Shown here: piece by piece, positions 44,601-53,271 of the stretch | Position numbering within the stretch: the first letter of the stretch is position 1 | Layout of the letters: each line of letters starts with the position of its first letter | Source: Candidatus Cloacimonadota bacterium | Lineage (GTDB): Bacteria > Cloacimonadota > Cloacimonadia > Cloacimonadales > Cloacimonadaceae | NCBI GenBank assembly: GCA_023421135.1 | Contig: JAEZUG010000018.1 | Coordinates: forward strand, 29,702-93,701 | Direction of reading: 5' to 3' | DNA: 64,000 nucleotides | Notes under the pieces: model-generated | Told to the model about the DNA's origin: nothing | Seen by the model: only the letters and a program-made list of their open reading frames with translations | Database searches by the model: none | Translations under genes and position numbers: made by a program

Positions 44601-45521
44601 TGACCCAGCAGGATGCACGATGTAGGGAGCTTGGTGAATCAAGTCAAGCTTACGGCGGGAATAGTCCTTAATCGGCAGTTGTGGCCTCCTCCTGCCATTA
44701 CCGGCAGAGAGTTGAACACTGGGCTCATTCTGCGAATTCCAATCATAGGAGTGAATCTGGATGCTGAGCTCCATCCTTCCCAGCTCTTCCCTGATCTGAT
44801 CAGCAGCACTCTGATAAGCCTCATTAAAAGGATGCTCCTCCACTCTGGAGGGATCGCTGACAGAATAGTTATTGTTTGGCATATAACCATAGGGATATGA
44901 AGTCTCCCTACCTGCTCCGGCAATGAAAAAGTAGCGCCCATTCCACTTCTCAAAGCCTTCCAGAGCCATGATAACCGAGGGAAAGTCATCCTTGGGATGA
45001 GGGCAGTTCACCAGAATATTACGCTCCGATCCCGGATCACGGATATAAAGACCCCAGCCATAATCAAAGCTGCCCACCTGATCATCCCAAGTCTCCGCAG
45101 AGTAATTATCGTCCAGATCAGCATTGAGGTTTTCCCGGAGCATGTGATACTCCCTTCCGGAATCCAGATCATCAAAGATTACTTGCTTGTAGGGGAAATT
45201 ATATCTGATCAATAGCGTATCCACCACCGCCATATCACCTGCACAGAAGGCATCGGTAACCAAACGCCAGGCTAGCAGCTCATCCTCGGTTGGCGTTCTA
45301 TACTCTCCAAAAGACAGACTCTGCTCGTCCCATGGAGCATAGTCGTTTAAGCCGGGATTTGCCAAACCTTCAGAAACGTGACTAAGCCAGTTATCATACT
45401 CACAGGCTGGCTCTGATCCATACAAAAAGCCTCTGATGCTCCCAAGTTCATACACTACTGCCCTCGCGGCTGTAACACAGCACAAAAAGCAAATCATCAG
45501 CAGAGACCGAACTGGATTCAT
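41646..45521 (-). CDS. Large secreted protein with C-terminal sorting domain
   Basis: A 1291-residue exported protein. The start at 45521 gives a clean signal peptide (MNPVRSLLMICFLCCVTAARA); the open frame extends upstream without one. Residues up to about 480 form a domain I do not recognise. It contains NCPHPKDDFPS, GAGRETSYPYGYM and QIHSYDWNS, whose His/Asp/Glu spacing is suggestive of a metal-dependent hydrolase; this is not established. Fn3-like domains follow (GWDVYRSIDGLEYSLL; VDSYSLYLSRGG). Next is a segment rich in Tyr/Trp/Asn, and last a T9SS/FlgD-like module (CYPNPFRDNLSIDL...YNIRGQLVRR...WDGRDTSGD...SGIYIVRLRDG). It is transcribed alone. Confidence 0.82.
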   Translation of the reverse strand: MNPVRSLLMICFLCCVTAARAVVYELGSIRGFLYGSEPACEYDNWLSHVSEGLANPGLNDYAPWDEQSLSFGEYRTPTEDELLAWRLVTDAFCAGDMAVVDTLLIRYNFPYKQVIFDDLDSGREYHMLRENLNADLDDNYSAETWDDQVGSFDYGWGLYIRDPGSERNILVNCPHPKDDFPSVIMALEGFEKWNGRYFFIAGAGRETSYPYGYMPNNNYSVSDPSRVEEHPFNEAYQSAADQIREELGRMELSIQIHSYDWNSQNEPSVQLSAGNGRRRPQLPIKDYSRRKLDLIHQAPYIVHPAGSIGSNSEVLVDDYYSVHQSNSYPIYYQKDGYDQYISQNDSYPGAQYNKQMQYSTPDNLLDVESPFFHVEMDELPRCYDHSEESYYWFYGWDSETDSWDVQQRWSRFKEFYMRWIDDLVVVLNNMNPLNDYELPSTPAHLAPGSNDTIEWERSYCYDFDSYEFIMRYTDLSGVQVQVVIDRESEPGLAYQGLTELEDWDQLIQARSIINVRIRARDRNGDISPYSNSLLISEPHNHPIMSLSSVEYQGGIKLNWSTINGSFSSTVGWDVYRSIDGLEYSLLASHTTDPSLVAVSHSSGTFIDYAVEPGQVYWYRVANILSDGRELISPVSTSLAVTPTYSLKFEYEQNDMSRLWYFSHQVGAEDVYSDYYDEAAEVLPEGYNITLVSQSGVGGNYLSKEVKAFFDPLTSYKEFCLTSYFPLYGIPVSIGFVGAPGELVGNLYLHDWYNDTWTDLRHEDHLIPSYNGNTRGYSLYWGAYRPTLELAMEQDISVYVGYNLDISWSAYPHVTVDSYSLYLSRGGMDFLVEENIPPDQNQLVWNVQGIEPGYSYKLKLIAHHRLSPDTEILSEHEVYVDASTYTAQYPQGWQTINIPVNSVYTTLYDLFGDYNRLYTINSDGTWSQVEEVVANRAYLLYLDQAQEKQWPSTIPAPSYTYQLQAGWNLVPNPYSRSISTGHLGFSLSGANLSYHEMVDCNALAAGIFVLRDNALQPVWEVRPGEAFLMQVLSDTLTTLLITPELSHEVIDSPAIVWTGSLVFSDDQGSQTNVVIGSAELGTDELDEGLDYLPLPDLPGQNLQSVALQGEDGTEVLSAYTGLFPQYSTVEKTWALYLRKETDSPCVVKFLSEDIPAGYSVSLTHWGQCWSLIPGETLLLSLPSGESPLNLSVISNFSATIDSVSTVQPLFCYPNPFRDNLSIDLNTFERGGSLEIYNIRGQLVRRETIVSEGRQRINWDGRDTSGDKCSSGIYIVRLRDGRTIQTLKLIKLN

Positions 45522-45750
45522 AGTACTTAAGTCAATGTGCACAAAACGTTCCTTACAATCACATAATAAACAGATTATCCGGATTAACCACCAGGAATCG
45601 GGAATCATTCACTTATCTGAGTGTTCAACTCTCCAAAACAGATAATCCCCTACACAAAACAAGGGCAGGCGACCCACCCCCAATATTTTCCTTGCCAAAA
45701 ATACGATTGAGTTTTCTTATGCTACAAAGTCTAAAAAGAATATAGGATAA

Positions 45751-46476
45751 ATGGTGATGAAACGCTTCATTCTGCTAGCAGTATTGCTTTTAACCCTCTT
45801 TGGCTGTGTCCATTACGATGAAGAACTTTGGCTCAATCGTGATGGCAGCGGGAAGGCAAAGCTTGTACTAATCCATCGCTCCACCAGTGAGAATCCGGAT
45901 GAGATTCTCAAAAAAGCGGAGCTTAATGGAATACATTTGCAGGATTATAGCATCAAACGTAACGGACCCAATGTGATCTACTCTGTCCGGTTCAAGTTTG
46001 ACAGCATTGAAGCTTTCAACAGCGTCAACGACCAAGTCGGCAACGCCGATTTCTGGGGCAGAATCACTCTGAACAAAGAAAAAGGCCGAAGGATATCTTT
46101 TAAGCGCCGCATCTCCCTGGGAGACCAGGAAGACGTCGATGACTTTGAGATGCTGATGCGTTCCACTATCACAGATCATCCCAAGTGGCGCTACAAAGTT
46201 CATCTTCCCTGGAAGATCATCTCCACCAATGCAGATTCTTCAAACGTAGATCTGGCAAAGAAAACCATCACCTGGGAATATGACACCGAGAAGCTTTGGA
46301 ACAAGACCGAATTCATGACCATCGAGATGGAAAAGGGCTTCCCCTGGCTCATCCTGCTTCTTGGTCTGATAATAGTACTATTGGTGGTCTATTTACTCCA
46401 CTGGCTGATGAAAATCGCCAGAAGCTCTCATATTCTGGACTGGATGCATCATCAGAAGAACGATAGCTCTCAGTGA
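45751..46476 (+). CDS. LppM-like lipoprotein with C-terminal membrane anchor
   Basis: A 241-residue envelope protein. The N-terminus (M)KRFILLAVLLLTLFGC is a lipoprotein signal. The body begins HYDEELWLNRDGSGKAKLVL, like the LppM/DUF3153 family of bacterial lipoproteins. Near the C-terminus FPWLILLLGLIIVLLVVYLLHWL is a membrane helix followed by a short basic tail. An ATG at 45757 is better spaced from AGGA than the one at 45751. A TTGCCA at about 45689 may be the -35. The gene overlaps the end of convergent polA by 7 nt. Function is unknown. Confidence 0.75.
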   Translation: MVMKRFILLAVLLLTLFGCVHYDEELWLNRDGSGKAKLVLIHRSTSENPDEILKKAELNGIHLQDYSIKRNGPNVIYSVRFKFDSIEAFNSVNDQVGNADFWGRITLNKEKGRRISFKRRISLGDQEDVDDFEMLMRSTITDHPKWRYKVHLPWKIISTNADSSNVDLAKKTITWEYDTEKLWNKTEFMTIEMEKGFPWLILLLGLIIVLLVVYLLHWLMKIARSSHILDWMHHQKNDSSQ

Positions 46477-49223
46477 GCTTCGTCCCAGTTTACTCCGCTC
46501 CCAATCTCTGCGGCTAAACGCATCTGCGTCTTAAACTTGGCTGGCAGCACTCCTTCCATCGAGCTCACAATCAGGCTCTTCGCTTCGGTCAGAGTATCCT
46601 TCTTTACTTCAAAGACCAGCTCGTCGTGCACCTGCAGTATCATCCGGATATCGTCTCGATCCTTTAAGATACGATCGATATCTATCATAGCTAGTTTGAT
46701 CAGATCTGCCGCACTACCCTGGATAGGCATATTCACTGCCACCCGTTCTGCTTCAGCTCTCAAGCCCGGATTGACACTATTGATTTGCGGCAAGTAAAGC
46801 CGACGTCCAAAGATCGTCTCGGCATACTGGAATCTTCTGGCCTGTAAAACAGAAGAACTGATATACTCCCGGATTGAAGGGAATTGGGCAAAGTATTCCT
46901 CTATCATCTGCTTTGCCTCCACCTGGCTGATCCCTAGCTCTCTGGAAAGCTTCCTCTGCCCCATTCCATACAACAGGCCAAAGTTTATCACCTTGGCACG
47001 CCGGCGTTCTTCAGAGCTAACCTCTTCCACCGCCTTCCTGGAGATCTTGGCAGCAGTTTGTCTATGGATGTCTATCCCTTTGGCAAAAGCCTCCAGCAAC
47101 AGAGCATCCTGAGACATCAGAGCCAGAAGTCTGAGCTCGATCTGAGAGTAATCCGCACTCACAATCACCCAATCCTCCGATGCAGCAGCAAAAGCTGTTC
47201 TGATCTCTCTTCCCAAAGCCGTGCGGATGGGTATATTCTGCAGATTGGGATTGGTAGATGAGAGTCGCCCGGTCGAAGCTACAGTTTGATTGAATGAAGA
47301 GTGTACCCTGCCTGTCTCAGGATTAATGAGCTTGGGTAGAGCAGAGACATAGGTGCTGTCCAGCTTCACCATCTGCCTGTATTCGATGAGTTTTGCGGCA
47401 ATCTCGTGCTCTTCCGCCAATTCTTCCAGGACAGAATTGTCCGTAGAATAGCCGGTTTTTGTCTTCTTCTTGGCAGGAATTCCCTGTTCTTCAAAGAGAA
47501 GCTTCGCTAGTTGCTGAGTGGAATTGAGGTTAAACTGATACCCGGCAAAACCGTATATCTCGTCCGATAGACGCTTGATCTCATGCTGGAGATGAATACT
47601 AATTTTACCCAGGATGCGCGTGTCGATGAAAACGCCGCGCTGTTCCATCCCCAGCAGAACCCTGAGCAGGGGTAGCTCGATCTTCAGATACAGGTCTTCC
47701 AATCCTGTTTGATCCAGCCTTTTAGCAAAGATGGGATGCAATCTCCAAACTGCCCAGGCATCCTCTGCTGCATAGAAACAGGCAGCATTGGGATCGACCA
47801 GATCAAAGGTGATCTCCTGTTTTCCCTTCCCTATCAGCTCGCTTATGGGCTGCATGCTGTAGTTCAGCTCTGCCTGCATCACAGCATCAAGAGAATAGCG
47901 GTTTTGCCCCGGCTCCAGTATATAAGCTGCCAGCATTGTATCGAAGATCACATTGTCCAAAATCAAACCAGCTCGCTGCAGCACGGCCAGATCATACTTC
48001 AGGTTGTGCCCCAGAATGGTCTTACCCTTCAATTCTGCAGCCAGAAGCTCTCTCACCACTTCCCAGGACAAATTATCGGCCATCTGGTGTGCTAGGGGTA
48101 TATACCAAGCCTCATCCTCACTGACGCACAGGGATATTCCCACCAGATTTGCCAGATTGGAATCCACAGAATCAGTTTCTGTGTCCAAGCTGATCACTGA
48201 GGCAGATCTCAGCACTTCCAATAGCTCAGGCAGCTTATCTGAGGTTGCCAGCTTGGCCACAAAGCTCTCTGCGGTCTTCAGCGGGCTGGGTACAGCCTCC
48301 TCCGGTTCTCCAAAGATATCAGCCTGAGCATAGCTTTCTTCTTCGATAAAGAGATCCACTTGGGGAAATTTCTGTTCCAGCCGTCCTTTGAGAGTATTCA
48401 GCTCATACTCTGCCAGAAAGTCCTTTGCCCTGGCCAGATACTCTGCTTTAAACGATATTTGGGCAGGATCCGGGAAGTCCAGCTCCATATCGGCGGCAAT
48501 CCTCGCCAGTTCCTGTGAAAGATAGGCATTGTCCCTATCGTCTTCCAGCTTCTCTCTGATCTTGGGAGCAATGGATTCCAGATTGGCATAAATCCCATCC
48601 AGGCTGCCAAACTCGCTGAGCAGCTTTTGAGCGCCCACCGGGCCTATCCCTTTGACACCCGGGATGTTATCGGAGCTGTCGCCCATCAGCGCCAGATAAT
48701 CGATGAACTGGCTGGGTTCGATCCCATATTTGTTGATCACTTCCTCGGTATCGATCAGCTTCTTCTTCATGGGATCATAGAGCCTGATCCGCTCTTGCAC
48801 CAGCTGGCAATAGTCCTTATCACCGGTCACGATGATTACCTGATAATCATTTTTAAACCGATAAGCCAGGCTACCCAGAATGTCATCAGCTTCCCAGCCG
48901 CTGCGCCCCAGTTCAGGCACCGTGATGATCTCAAAGAACTTCATCACCGGCTCCACCTGCGGAATCATATCTTCCGGCATAGGGGGACGATTGGCTTTGT
49001 AGAGCTCGCTCTTTTCATGGCGAAAGGTGGGGCCTTTGCGATCGAAAGCTATCACCACGTGTTCCGGCTTGAAATTTTCCACGAAGTAGATAAACGAACT
49101 CACCACGCCAAAGATGGCGGAGGTATTCATGCCTTTCGAATTGATCAGAGGACTCCTGATATGAGCATAATATGCCCTGTAAAGGAGAGCGGTTCCATCT
49201 ATCAGATACAGTGTTTTATCCAT
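46470..49223 (-). CDS. polA: DNA polymerase I
   Basis: Replication and repair polymerase with three complete parts in 917 residues. The 5' nuclease occupies about 1-290 (LYLIDGTALLYRAYYAH, VIAFDRKGPTFRHE). The 3'-5' exonuclease occupies about 320-510 with all its acidic motifs: SLDTETDSVD, GHNLKYDLAVL and YAAEDAWAVW, so proofreading should be active. The polymerase carries SADYSQIELRLLALMS (motif A), RRRAKVINFGLLYGM (motif B) and QVHDELVFEV (motif C). Loss of the proofreading residues is common in other lineages; here they are kept. Confidence 0.97.
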   Translation of the reverse strand: MDKTLYLIDGTALLYRAYYAHIRSPLINSKGMNTSAIFGVVSSFIYFVENFKPEHVVIAFDRKGPTFRHEKSELYKANRPPMPEDMIPQVEPVMKFFEIITVPELGRSGWEADDILGSLAYRFKNDYQVIIVTGDKDYCQLVQERIRLYDPMKKKLIDTEEVINKYGIEPSQFIDYLALMGDSSDNIPGVKGIGPVGAQKLLSEFGSLDGIYANLESIAPKIREKLEDDRDNAYLSQELARIAADMELDFPDPAQISFKAEYLARAKDFLAEYELNTLKGRLEQKFPQVDLFIEEESYAQADIFGEPEEAVPSPLKTAESFVAKLATSDKLPELLEVLRSASVISLDTETDSVDSNLANLVGISLCVSEDEAWYIPLAHQMADNLSWEVVRELLAAELKGKTILGHNLKYDLAVLQRAGLILDNVIFDTMLAAYILEPGQNRYSLDAVMQAELNYSMQPISELIGKGKQEITFDLVDPNAACFYAAEDAWAVWRLHPIFAKRLDQTGLEDLYLKIELPLLRVLLGMEQRGVFIDTRILGKISIHLQHEIKRLSDEIYGFAGYQFNLNSTQQLAKLLFEEQGIPAKKKTKTGYSTDNSVLEELAEEHEIAAKLIEYRQMVKLDSTYVSALPKLINPETGRVHSSFNQTVASTGRLSSTNPNLQNIPIRTALGREIRTAFAAASEDWVIVSADYSQIELRLLALMSQDALLLEAFAKGIDIHRQTAAKISRKAVEEVSSEERRRAKVINFGLLYGMGQRKLSRELGISQVEAKQMIEEYFAQFPSIREYISSSVLQARRFQYAETIFGRRLYLPQINSVNPGLRAEAERVAVNMPIQGSAADLIKLAMIDIDRILKDRDDIRMILQVHDELVFEVKKDTLTEAKSLIVSSMEGVLPAKFKTQMRLAAEIGSGVNWDEAH

Positions 49224-49589
49224 GTTTTATCCTTGGTTCCGACCTTGGCCGGGACAAACTTTGTTCATGAACCGATACTTGAAATCCCATGGACATCTGT
49301 CAACTGCTATCTTGCTTCTATCTCATTGCTTCCAAATATGATTCTTTAGCGATGCTTTAGCGATCCTTTAGCGAATCTTTAGCGAACGCTAAGGAAAAGC
49401 TTATCCTATAGTAAGTTATGACTATAGTGTCAAACAAGGGAGAAGCCAGCAGCTAAAGCGCTGATCGGTAGATACATAAGCAATCATGGAGACTTTTCCA
49501 CGCTAGAGTCACAAAAGATTGATGATTTGGCTTTACAGGAAAACGCTCTAGTATTTGTATTACTAATAAAGCAACATAGGAGTGAGAAT
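49224..49589. other. Gap between divergent polA and a secreted-protein gene
   Basis: Holds repeat family 2 copy B (49341-49425). The rest shows no gene and no clear promoter. A TAGGAGTG site precedes the ATG at 49590; an earlier in-frame start at 49527 lacks one. Confidence 0.6.
49341..49425 (+). repeat. Dispersed repeat family 2, copy B (11-bp units)
   Basis: Four units ending CTTTAGCGA, spaced 11 bp (TGCTTTAGCGA, TCCTTTAGCGA, ATCTTTAGCGA and a leading partial one). An inverted unit CGCTAAGGA follows and forms TTAGCG-AA-CGCTAA, then AAGCTTATCCTATAGTAAG. It matches copy A at 23341-23420 read on the other strand. Confidence 0.82.
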
Positions 49590-51980
49590 ATGAACAAGCT
49601 TAGTCTTACTTTACTGATAGTATTGCTGGCACTCAACCTGTCAGCACAAGTAGTTACTCTGATGGAAGAGAATTTTGAAGGGGTGTTCCCCGGAGAGCTT
49701 TGGGAACTCTCGGGCAGTCCCACATGGAACGATAAAAGTGAAGATTATCACAATGGAGGCTGGGCTGGCTGGTGCGCAGGATCGGATATGGAGCCTTCGG
49801 AAAACATGTATGCCGACAATATGCAAGCAGAAATGTCCTGGGGACCCTTTGCCCTAGAAGACGTGCAAAGTGCAAGCCTGAGCTTTTGGTACAAAGTCAA
49901 TGCCGAACTGAACTATGATACCTTCAAAGTTGGAATTTACAACCAACCAGGTGATCAGTGGGTTTGGAATGAACTGCTATCGACTAGCGGTACTGATGGC
50001 GAAGACTGGGTAGAGGCCAATATTGATCTGAGTGGATACATTGGTGATAGACAACTGAAGATCGCTTTCCGGTTTGAAACCGATGGCTCTGTGAACAACC
50101 TCATGGGAGCTTGGGTGGATGATATTGCTCTCAGAACTGATGGATCAGTAGTGAACAAACCGTCCGAACCCCTAAGCGGAGATGCTTATGAGCCAGACAA
50201 TACTCCTCATCAGGCCAATACTTTGGTGATTCGAACTCTGGAGCAAAGCCAATCCCATAATCTGCATAACGAGCACGATGAGGATTGGTTCCGGTTCAGA
50301 GGAGAGCTTGGCAAGAAATATTCCTTCAAGTCAGATTCAGACTTTGACACCATGGTCTTTGTATATGATGACGATGGTAGCCGTGAGATTGGTCAGAATG
50401 ATGACGGCAACTCCGGAGAAGATAGCGGCCTGGATTTCGGTTTGGAATTTACTCCCGCAGAAACGGCATGGTATAAACTAAAGGTGACGGGATACAATGG
50501 GTCAACCGGAACCTATGACATTTTATATAGAATGGAACCAACTGAGATTCGAGAGCCTGATGCTTTTGAACTGAATAACGATCAAACCAGAGCTGTTCTC
50601 CTGAGTATTGGTCCCGAAGCTCAAACCATGGATCTTAACTTTCACTTTGCCTCGGATGTCGATTGGTTTGCCTTTGAAGCCGTGGCAAACCGAGTCTATG
50701 AATTCAAATCAACATCCTCGGAAGGCTCGGATCCACTTCTGGAGATACTGAATTCAGAGGGAGATCAGGTGATACTGGCTGATGACTCTGAAGAAGACAA
50801 CGATTTCTATCTGAGCTGGACAAGCCTTGAAGCGGGCACGTATTATCTGAAGATTTCAGATTACTCCAAAAACCTGGGAACATATACCTTCAGCCATTCA
50901 TATACGGAGATTCGGGAAGATTCGCTGGAACCAAACAATAGCAAGGCTGAAGCCAAGCCGCTGGGAGTGACCAATTCAGAACAAGGCCTGGATCTATCCA
51001 TTCATAGTGATGAAGATGCTGATTGGTTTAGAGTAGAGCTTGATTCAATCCAGATCTACAAGTTCTACAGCACAGGTGGTATGGACATCAGAGCTGCCCT
51101 CTTTGCATCAGACGGAGAAACCGAGCTGCTAAGTGATGACGATGGCGGAGAGAACCAAAACTTCAACCTGCAGTTTACTGGCTATGCAGCAGGAACCTAC
51201 TATCTCAAAGTCAGTGGTTATGAAGACAGGATCGGTATCTATGGCTTGCGATATGTTTCAGAAAACAGTGTGGGAGATCAGTTTGAACCAAATAATACCC
51301 GTGCGGCTGCCACCCCGCTTGAGATCGGAAGTCAAGCTTCTTCCCAGAATCACACGGTTCACTTTGGCCGGGATGAAGACTGGTTCCGTTTTGAGGTCGA
51401 AGCGGGAAAGAGCTACCATTTCAGTTCAACCGGATCTCTGGATATGAAAGCTGAGCTCTTCGTTGGAGAAGAATCCGAAAGCCAGACGGAAGATGATGAT
51501 TCGGGAGATGAGAACAACTTTGCTCTCAATTATGTAGCCAGTCAATCCGGATCGGCATATTTGAAAGTCTCTCCCTATTCAAGCAGTCTTACCGGCAATT
51601 ATCAATTGCAATACTACTGGGAGACAGGCGATGTGGATGAATATGAGCCGGATAACGATGCCAGAACTGCGACAAATCTGATTATCAGCAATTCTCAGCA
51701 GAGACAGAGCCATACTCTGCACACTCCCCTGGATGAGGATTGGTTCCGCTTTTATCTGCAGACAGGCAAGACATATACCTTCAGATCTGAATCCGATCTG
51801 GATATAATGGCCTATCTGTATTCCGATAGATCAGATGAAGTAATTGCAGAAAACGACGACAATCCAAACGAGGAAGACTATGATTTCCTGCTGGAATTCA
51901 CTCCTGAGCGCAGTGGATTCTACAACCTCAAGGTCAAGCCATACGGCAATAATTATGGTGAGTATCTGCTGATCTATTGA
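49590..51980 (+). CDS. Secreted protein with five PPC domains
   Basis: A 796-residue exported protein (signal MNKLSLTLLIVLLALNLSAQ). The first domain (about 25-190, ENFEGVFPGELWELSG) resembles the choice-of-anchor-J/MAM-like fold seen in immune inhibitor A peptidases. Five tandem bacterial pre-peptidase C-terminal (PPC) domains follow. Each opens with a D-x-[YFL]-E-x-[ND]-N motif (YEPDN, FELNN, LEPNN, FEPNN, YEPDN) and carries DEDWFRF or DVDWFAF about 35 residues on. There is no peptidase domain and no YPNPF module, so the export route may differ from its neighbours. Adhesion or matrix binding is a guess. Confidence 0.83.
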   Translation: MNKLSLTLLIVLLALNLSAQVVTLMEENFEGVFPGELWELSGSPTWNDKSEDYHNGGWAGWCAGSDMEPSENMYADNMQAEMSWGPFALEDVQSASLSFWYKVNAELNYDTFKVGIYNQPGDQWVWNELLSTSGTDGEDWVEANIDLSGYIGDRQLKIAFRFETDGSVNNLMGAWVDDIALRTDGSVVNKPSEPLSGDAYEPDNTPHQANTLVIRTLEQSQSHNLHNEHDEDWFRFRGELGKKYSFKSDSDFDTMVFVYDDDGSREIGQNDDGNSGEDSGLDFGLEFTPAETAWYKLKVTGYNGSTGTYDILYRMEPTEIREPDAFELNNDQTRAVLLSIGPEAQTMDLNFHFASDVDWFAFEAVANRVYEFKSTSSEGSDPLLEILNSEGDQVILADDSEEDNDFYLSWTSLEAGTYYLKISDYSKNLGTYTFSHSYTEIREDSLEPNNSKAEAKPLGVTNSEQGLDLSIHSDEDADWFRVELDSIQIYKFYSTGGMDIRAALFASDGETELLSDDDGGENQNFNLQFTGYAAGTYYLKVSGYEDRIGIYGLRYVSENSVGDQFEPNNTRAAATPLEIGSQASSQNHTVHFGRDEDWFRFEVEAGKSYHFSSTGSLDMKAELFVGEESESQTEDDDSGDENNFALNYVASQSGSAYLKVSPYSSSLTGNYQLQYYWETGDVDEYEPDNDARTATNLIISNSQQRQSHTLHTPLDEDWFRFYLQTGKTYTFRSESDLDIMAYLYSDRSDEVIAENDDNPNEEDYDFLLEFTPERSGFYNLKVKPYGNNYGEYLLIY

Positions 51981-52010
51981 TTTAATTACAGGATCAGTTC
52001 TTAATTAAAG

Positions 52011-52048
52011 AAAGCCCGCATGTCATTTGTTTGGCAGGCGGGCTTTTT
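52011..52048. terminator. Bidirectional intrinsic terminator
   Basis: Arms AAAGCCCGC (52011-52019) and GCGGGCTTT (52038-52046) between convergent genes; a run of T follows on the plus strand and a mixed T/A run on the minus strand. Confidence 0.75.
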
Positions 52049-52056
52049 CATAGCAT

Positions 52057-53004
52057 CTATAGTTGTGAAGGTGTATCCGGATCGGGGGGAGTTTCTTGCT
52101 CAACCGGTTCTTCTGGGAGAGGCAAATCGGGAAGTAAAGCTCTTTTTCTCCGGCGCTTTCTCGCAGCCAGAATCAGCACAAAGGGCATCAAAGCCAGAAC
52201 TATCGAGTTAATCGCCACGAAGAGATATTGGTATGAGAGACGCTTGGTATATTTGTTGAAGCTAAAGTGAAAAGCCCATTGCTCCATGCCGTATGCCTGC
52301 CGGAAACTCTGGGAAAACTCCGTCTTGTAGCCTCGTCGCCAGCTCTGTGCTGTGATATCCCAAAAGGTTTTCCAGGATGCTTGGTTCTTTTCTTTCATCC
52401 ATTTGATGGCAAAGTAGGAGCTGAGATAGAAGCTCTGCAGATCTTTCTGTTCTTTGGGGTAGGTGTTTCCGGGAAGCAGAAGCTCTCCTGGTTTACCCCA
52501 AAAGCTGTTTTGGAGAAAGAGCAAGTAGCGCTCGTAGCCCAGTTGCCCGGCAAAGTAGGTAGCCATTCCTTCGTGAAACCAAAGAGGGGTCTCTTCGAAG
52601 ATCTGATCCAGATACCAGTGCAAGTACTCATGAACCAGCACCTGGAGGTAGCTTTCCTGGATCTCCTGTTTGCTACGAATGTATATCCTCTGTTCTGCAG
52701 AGCTGTAAAATGCATCGCTGAATTCTACTATTTTGTCTTTCCCGCGGCTTAGTGAGTGGTATTCAGAGGGAGTGTTTAATACAGAAATCTGAACCTTTCT
52801 ACTGGTATAAAGACCAAGCTCAGATTGCAGAGCAAAGATTCTCTCATCCAGCTGCTTGGACAGGCTGGCACTCTGAAAAGATGAGGATGTACTGTAATAC
52901 TCTGCGTAATCAGAGCTGCCCTGATGCTTGAAACGTAGCTCGGTTTCTGCTGTTAAAGGCAGTAAAACTGCCAGTAGCAGCAGAAACGTGAGCAATCGGT
53001 GCAT
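52057..53004 (-). CDS. Membrane-anchored gluzincin-type zinc peptidase
   Basis: A 315-residue exported protein with a signal peptide (MHRLLTFLLLLAVLLPLTA). The zinc motif is LVHEYLHWYLD (HExxH at about residues 125-129). A second glutamate comes about 20 residues later in WFHEGMATYF, the spacing of the gluzincin (peptidase MA) group. A C-terminal helix (YLFVAINSIVLALMPFVLILAA) and a basic then proline-rich tail anchor it, so the catalytic part should face the periplasm. It is the last gene of the ackA operon, 6 nt after the S4 gene. Substrate is unknown. Confidence 0.83.
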   Translation of the reverse strand: MHRLLTFLLLLAVLLPLTAETELRFKHQGSSDYAEYYSTSSSFQSASLSKQLDERIFALQSELGLYTSRKVQISVLNTPSEYHSLSRGKDKIVEFSDAFYSSAEQRIYIRSKQEIQESYLQVLVHEYLHWYLDQIFEETPLWFHEGMATYFAGQLGYERYLLFLQNSFWGKPGELLLPGNTYPKEQKDLQSFYLSSYFAIKWMKEKNQASWKTFWDITAQSWRRGYKTEFSQSFRQAYGMEQWAFHFSFNKYTKRLSYQYLFVAINSIVLALMPFVLILAARKRRRKRALLPDLPLPEEPVEQETPPDPDTPSQL

Positions 53005-53010
53005 AATACT

Positions 53011-53271
53011 CTAGTTTAGAGGTGTCTTGGAGACTATCTCGTAGTACTCTGTAGCATTCGCCTTGGCAACATTGCCAATGGGGATATCCAGGATCTTGAT
53101 CTGATGGTCAAAGCCGTAGAGCTTCATTCCAATCAGATCTCCGGCTTTTACTTCCGTGCTGGCTTTGGCTGCTTTGCCATTGACCGAAAGCAGTGCTTTA
53201 TCGCTGGCATTCTTGGCGATGCTTCTGGTCTTTGTGAGACACAGCTTATTGAGTAACTGGTCAATTCTCAT
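53011..53271 (-). CDS. S4-domain RNA-binding protein
   Basis: An 86-residue protein made almost entirely of an S4 fold: MRIDQLLNKLCLTKTRSIAKN, then VNGKAAKASTEVKAGD. Small free-standing S4 proteins include Hsp15 and RqcP, which bind stalled 50S-tRNA complexes; that role is possible but not shown here. Its ATG overlaps the histidine kinase stop (ATGA). Confidence 0.87.
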   Translation of the reverse strand: MRIDQLLNKLCLTKTRSIAKNASDKALLSVNGKAAKASTEVKAGDLIGMKLYGFDHQIKILDIPIGNVAKANATEYYEIVSKTPLN

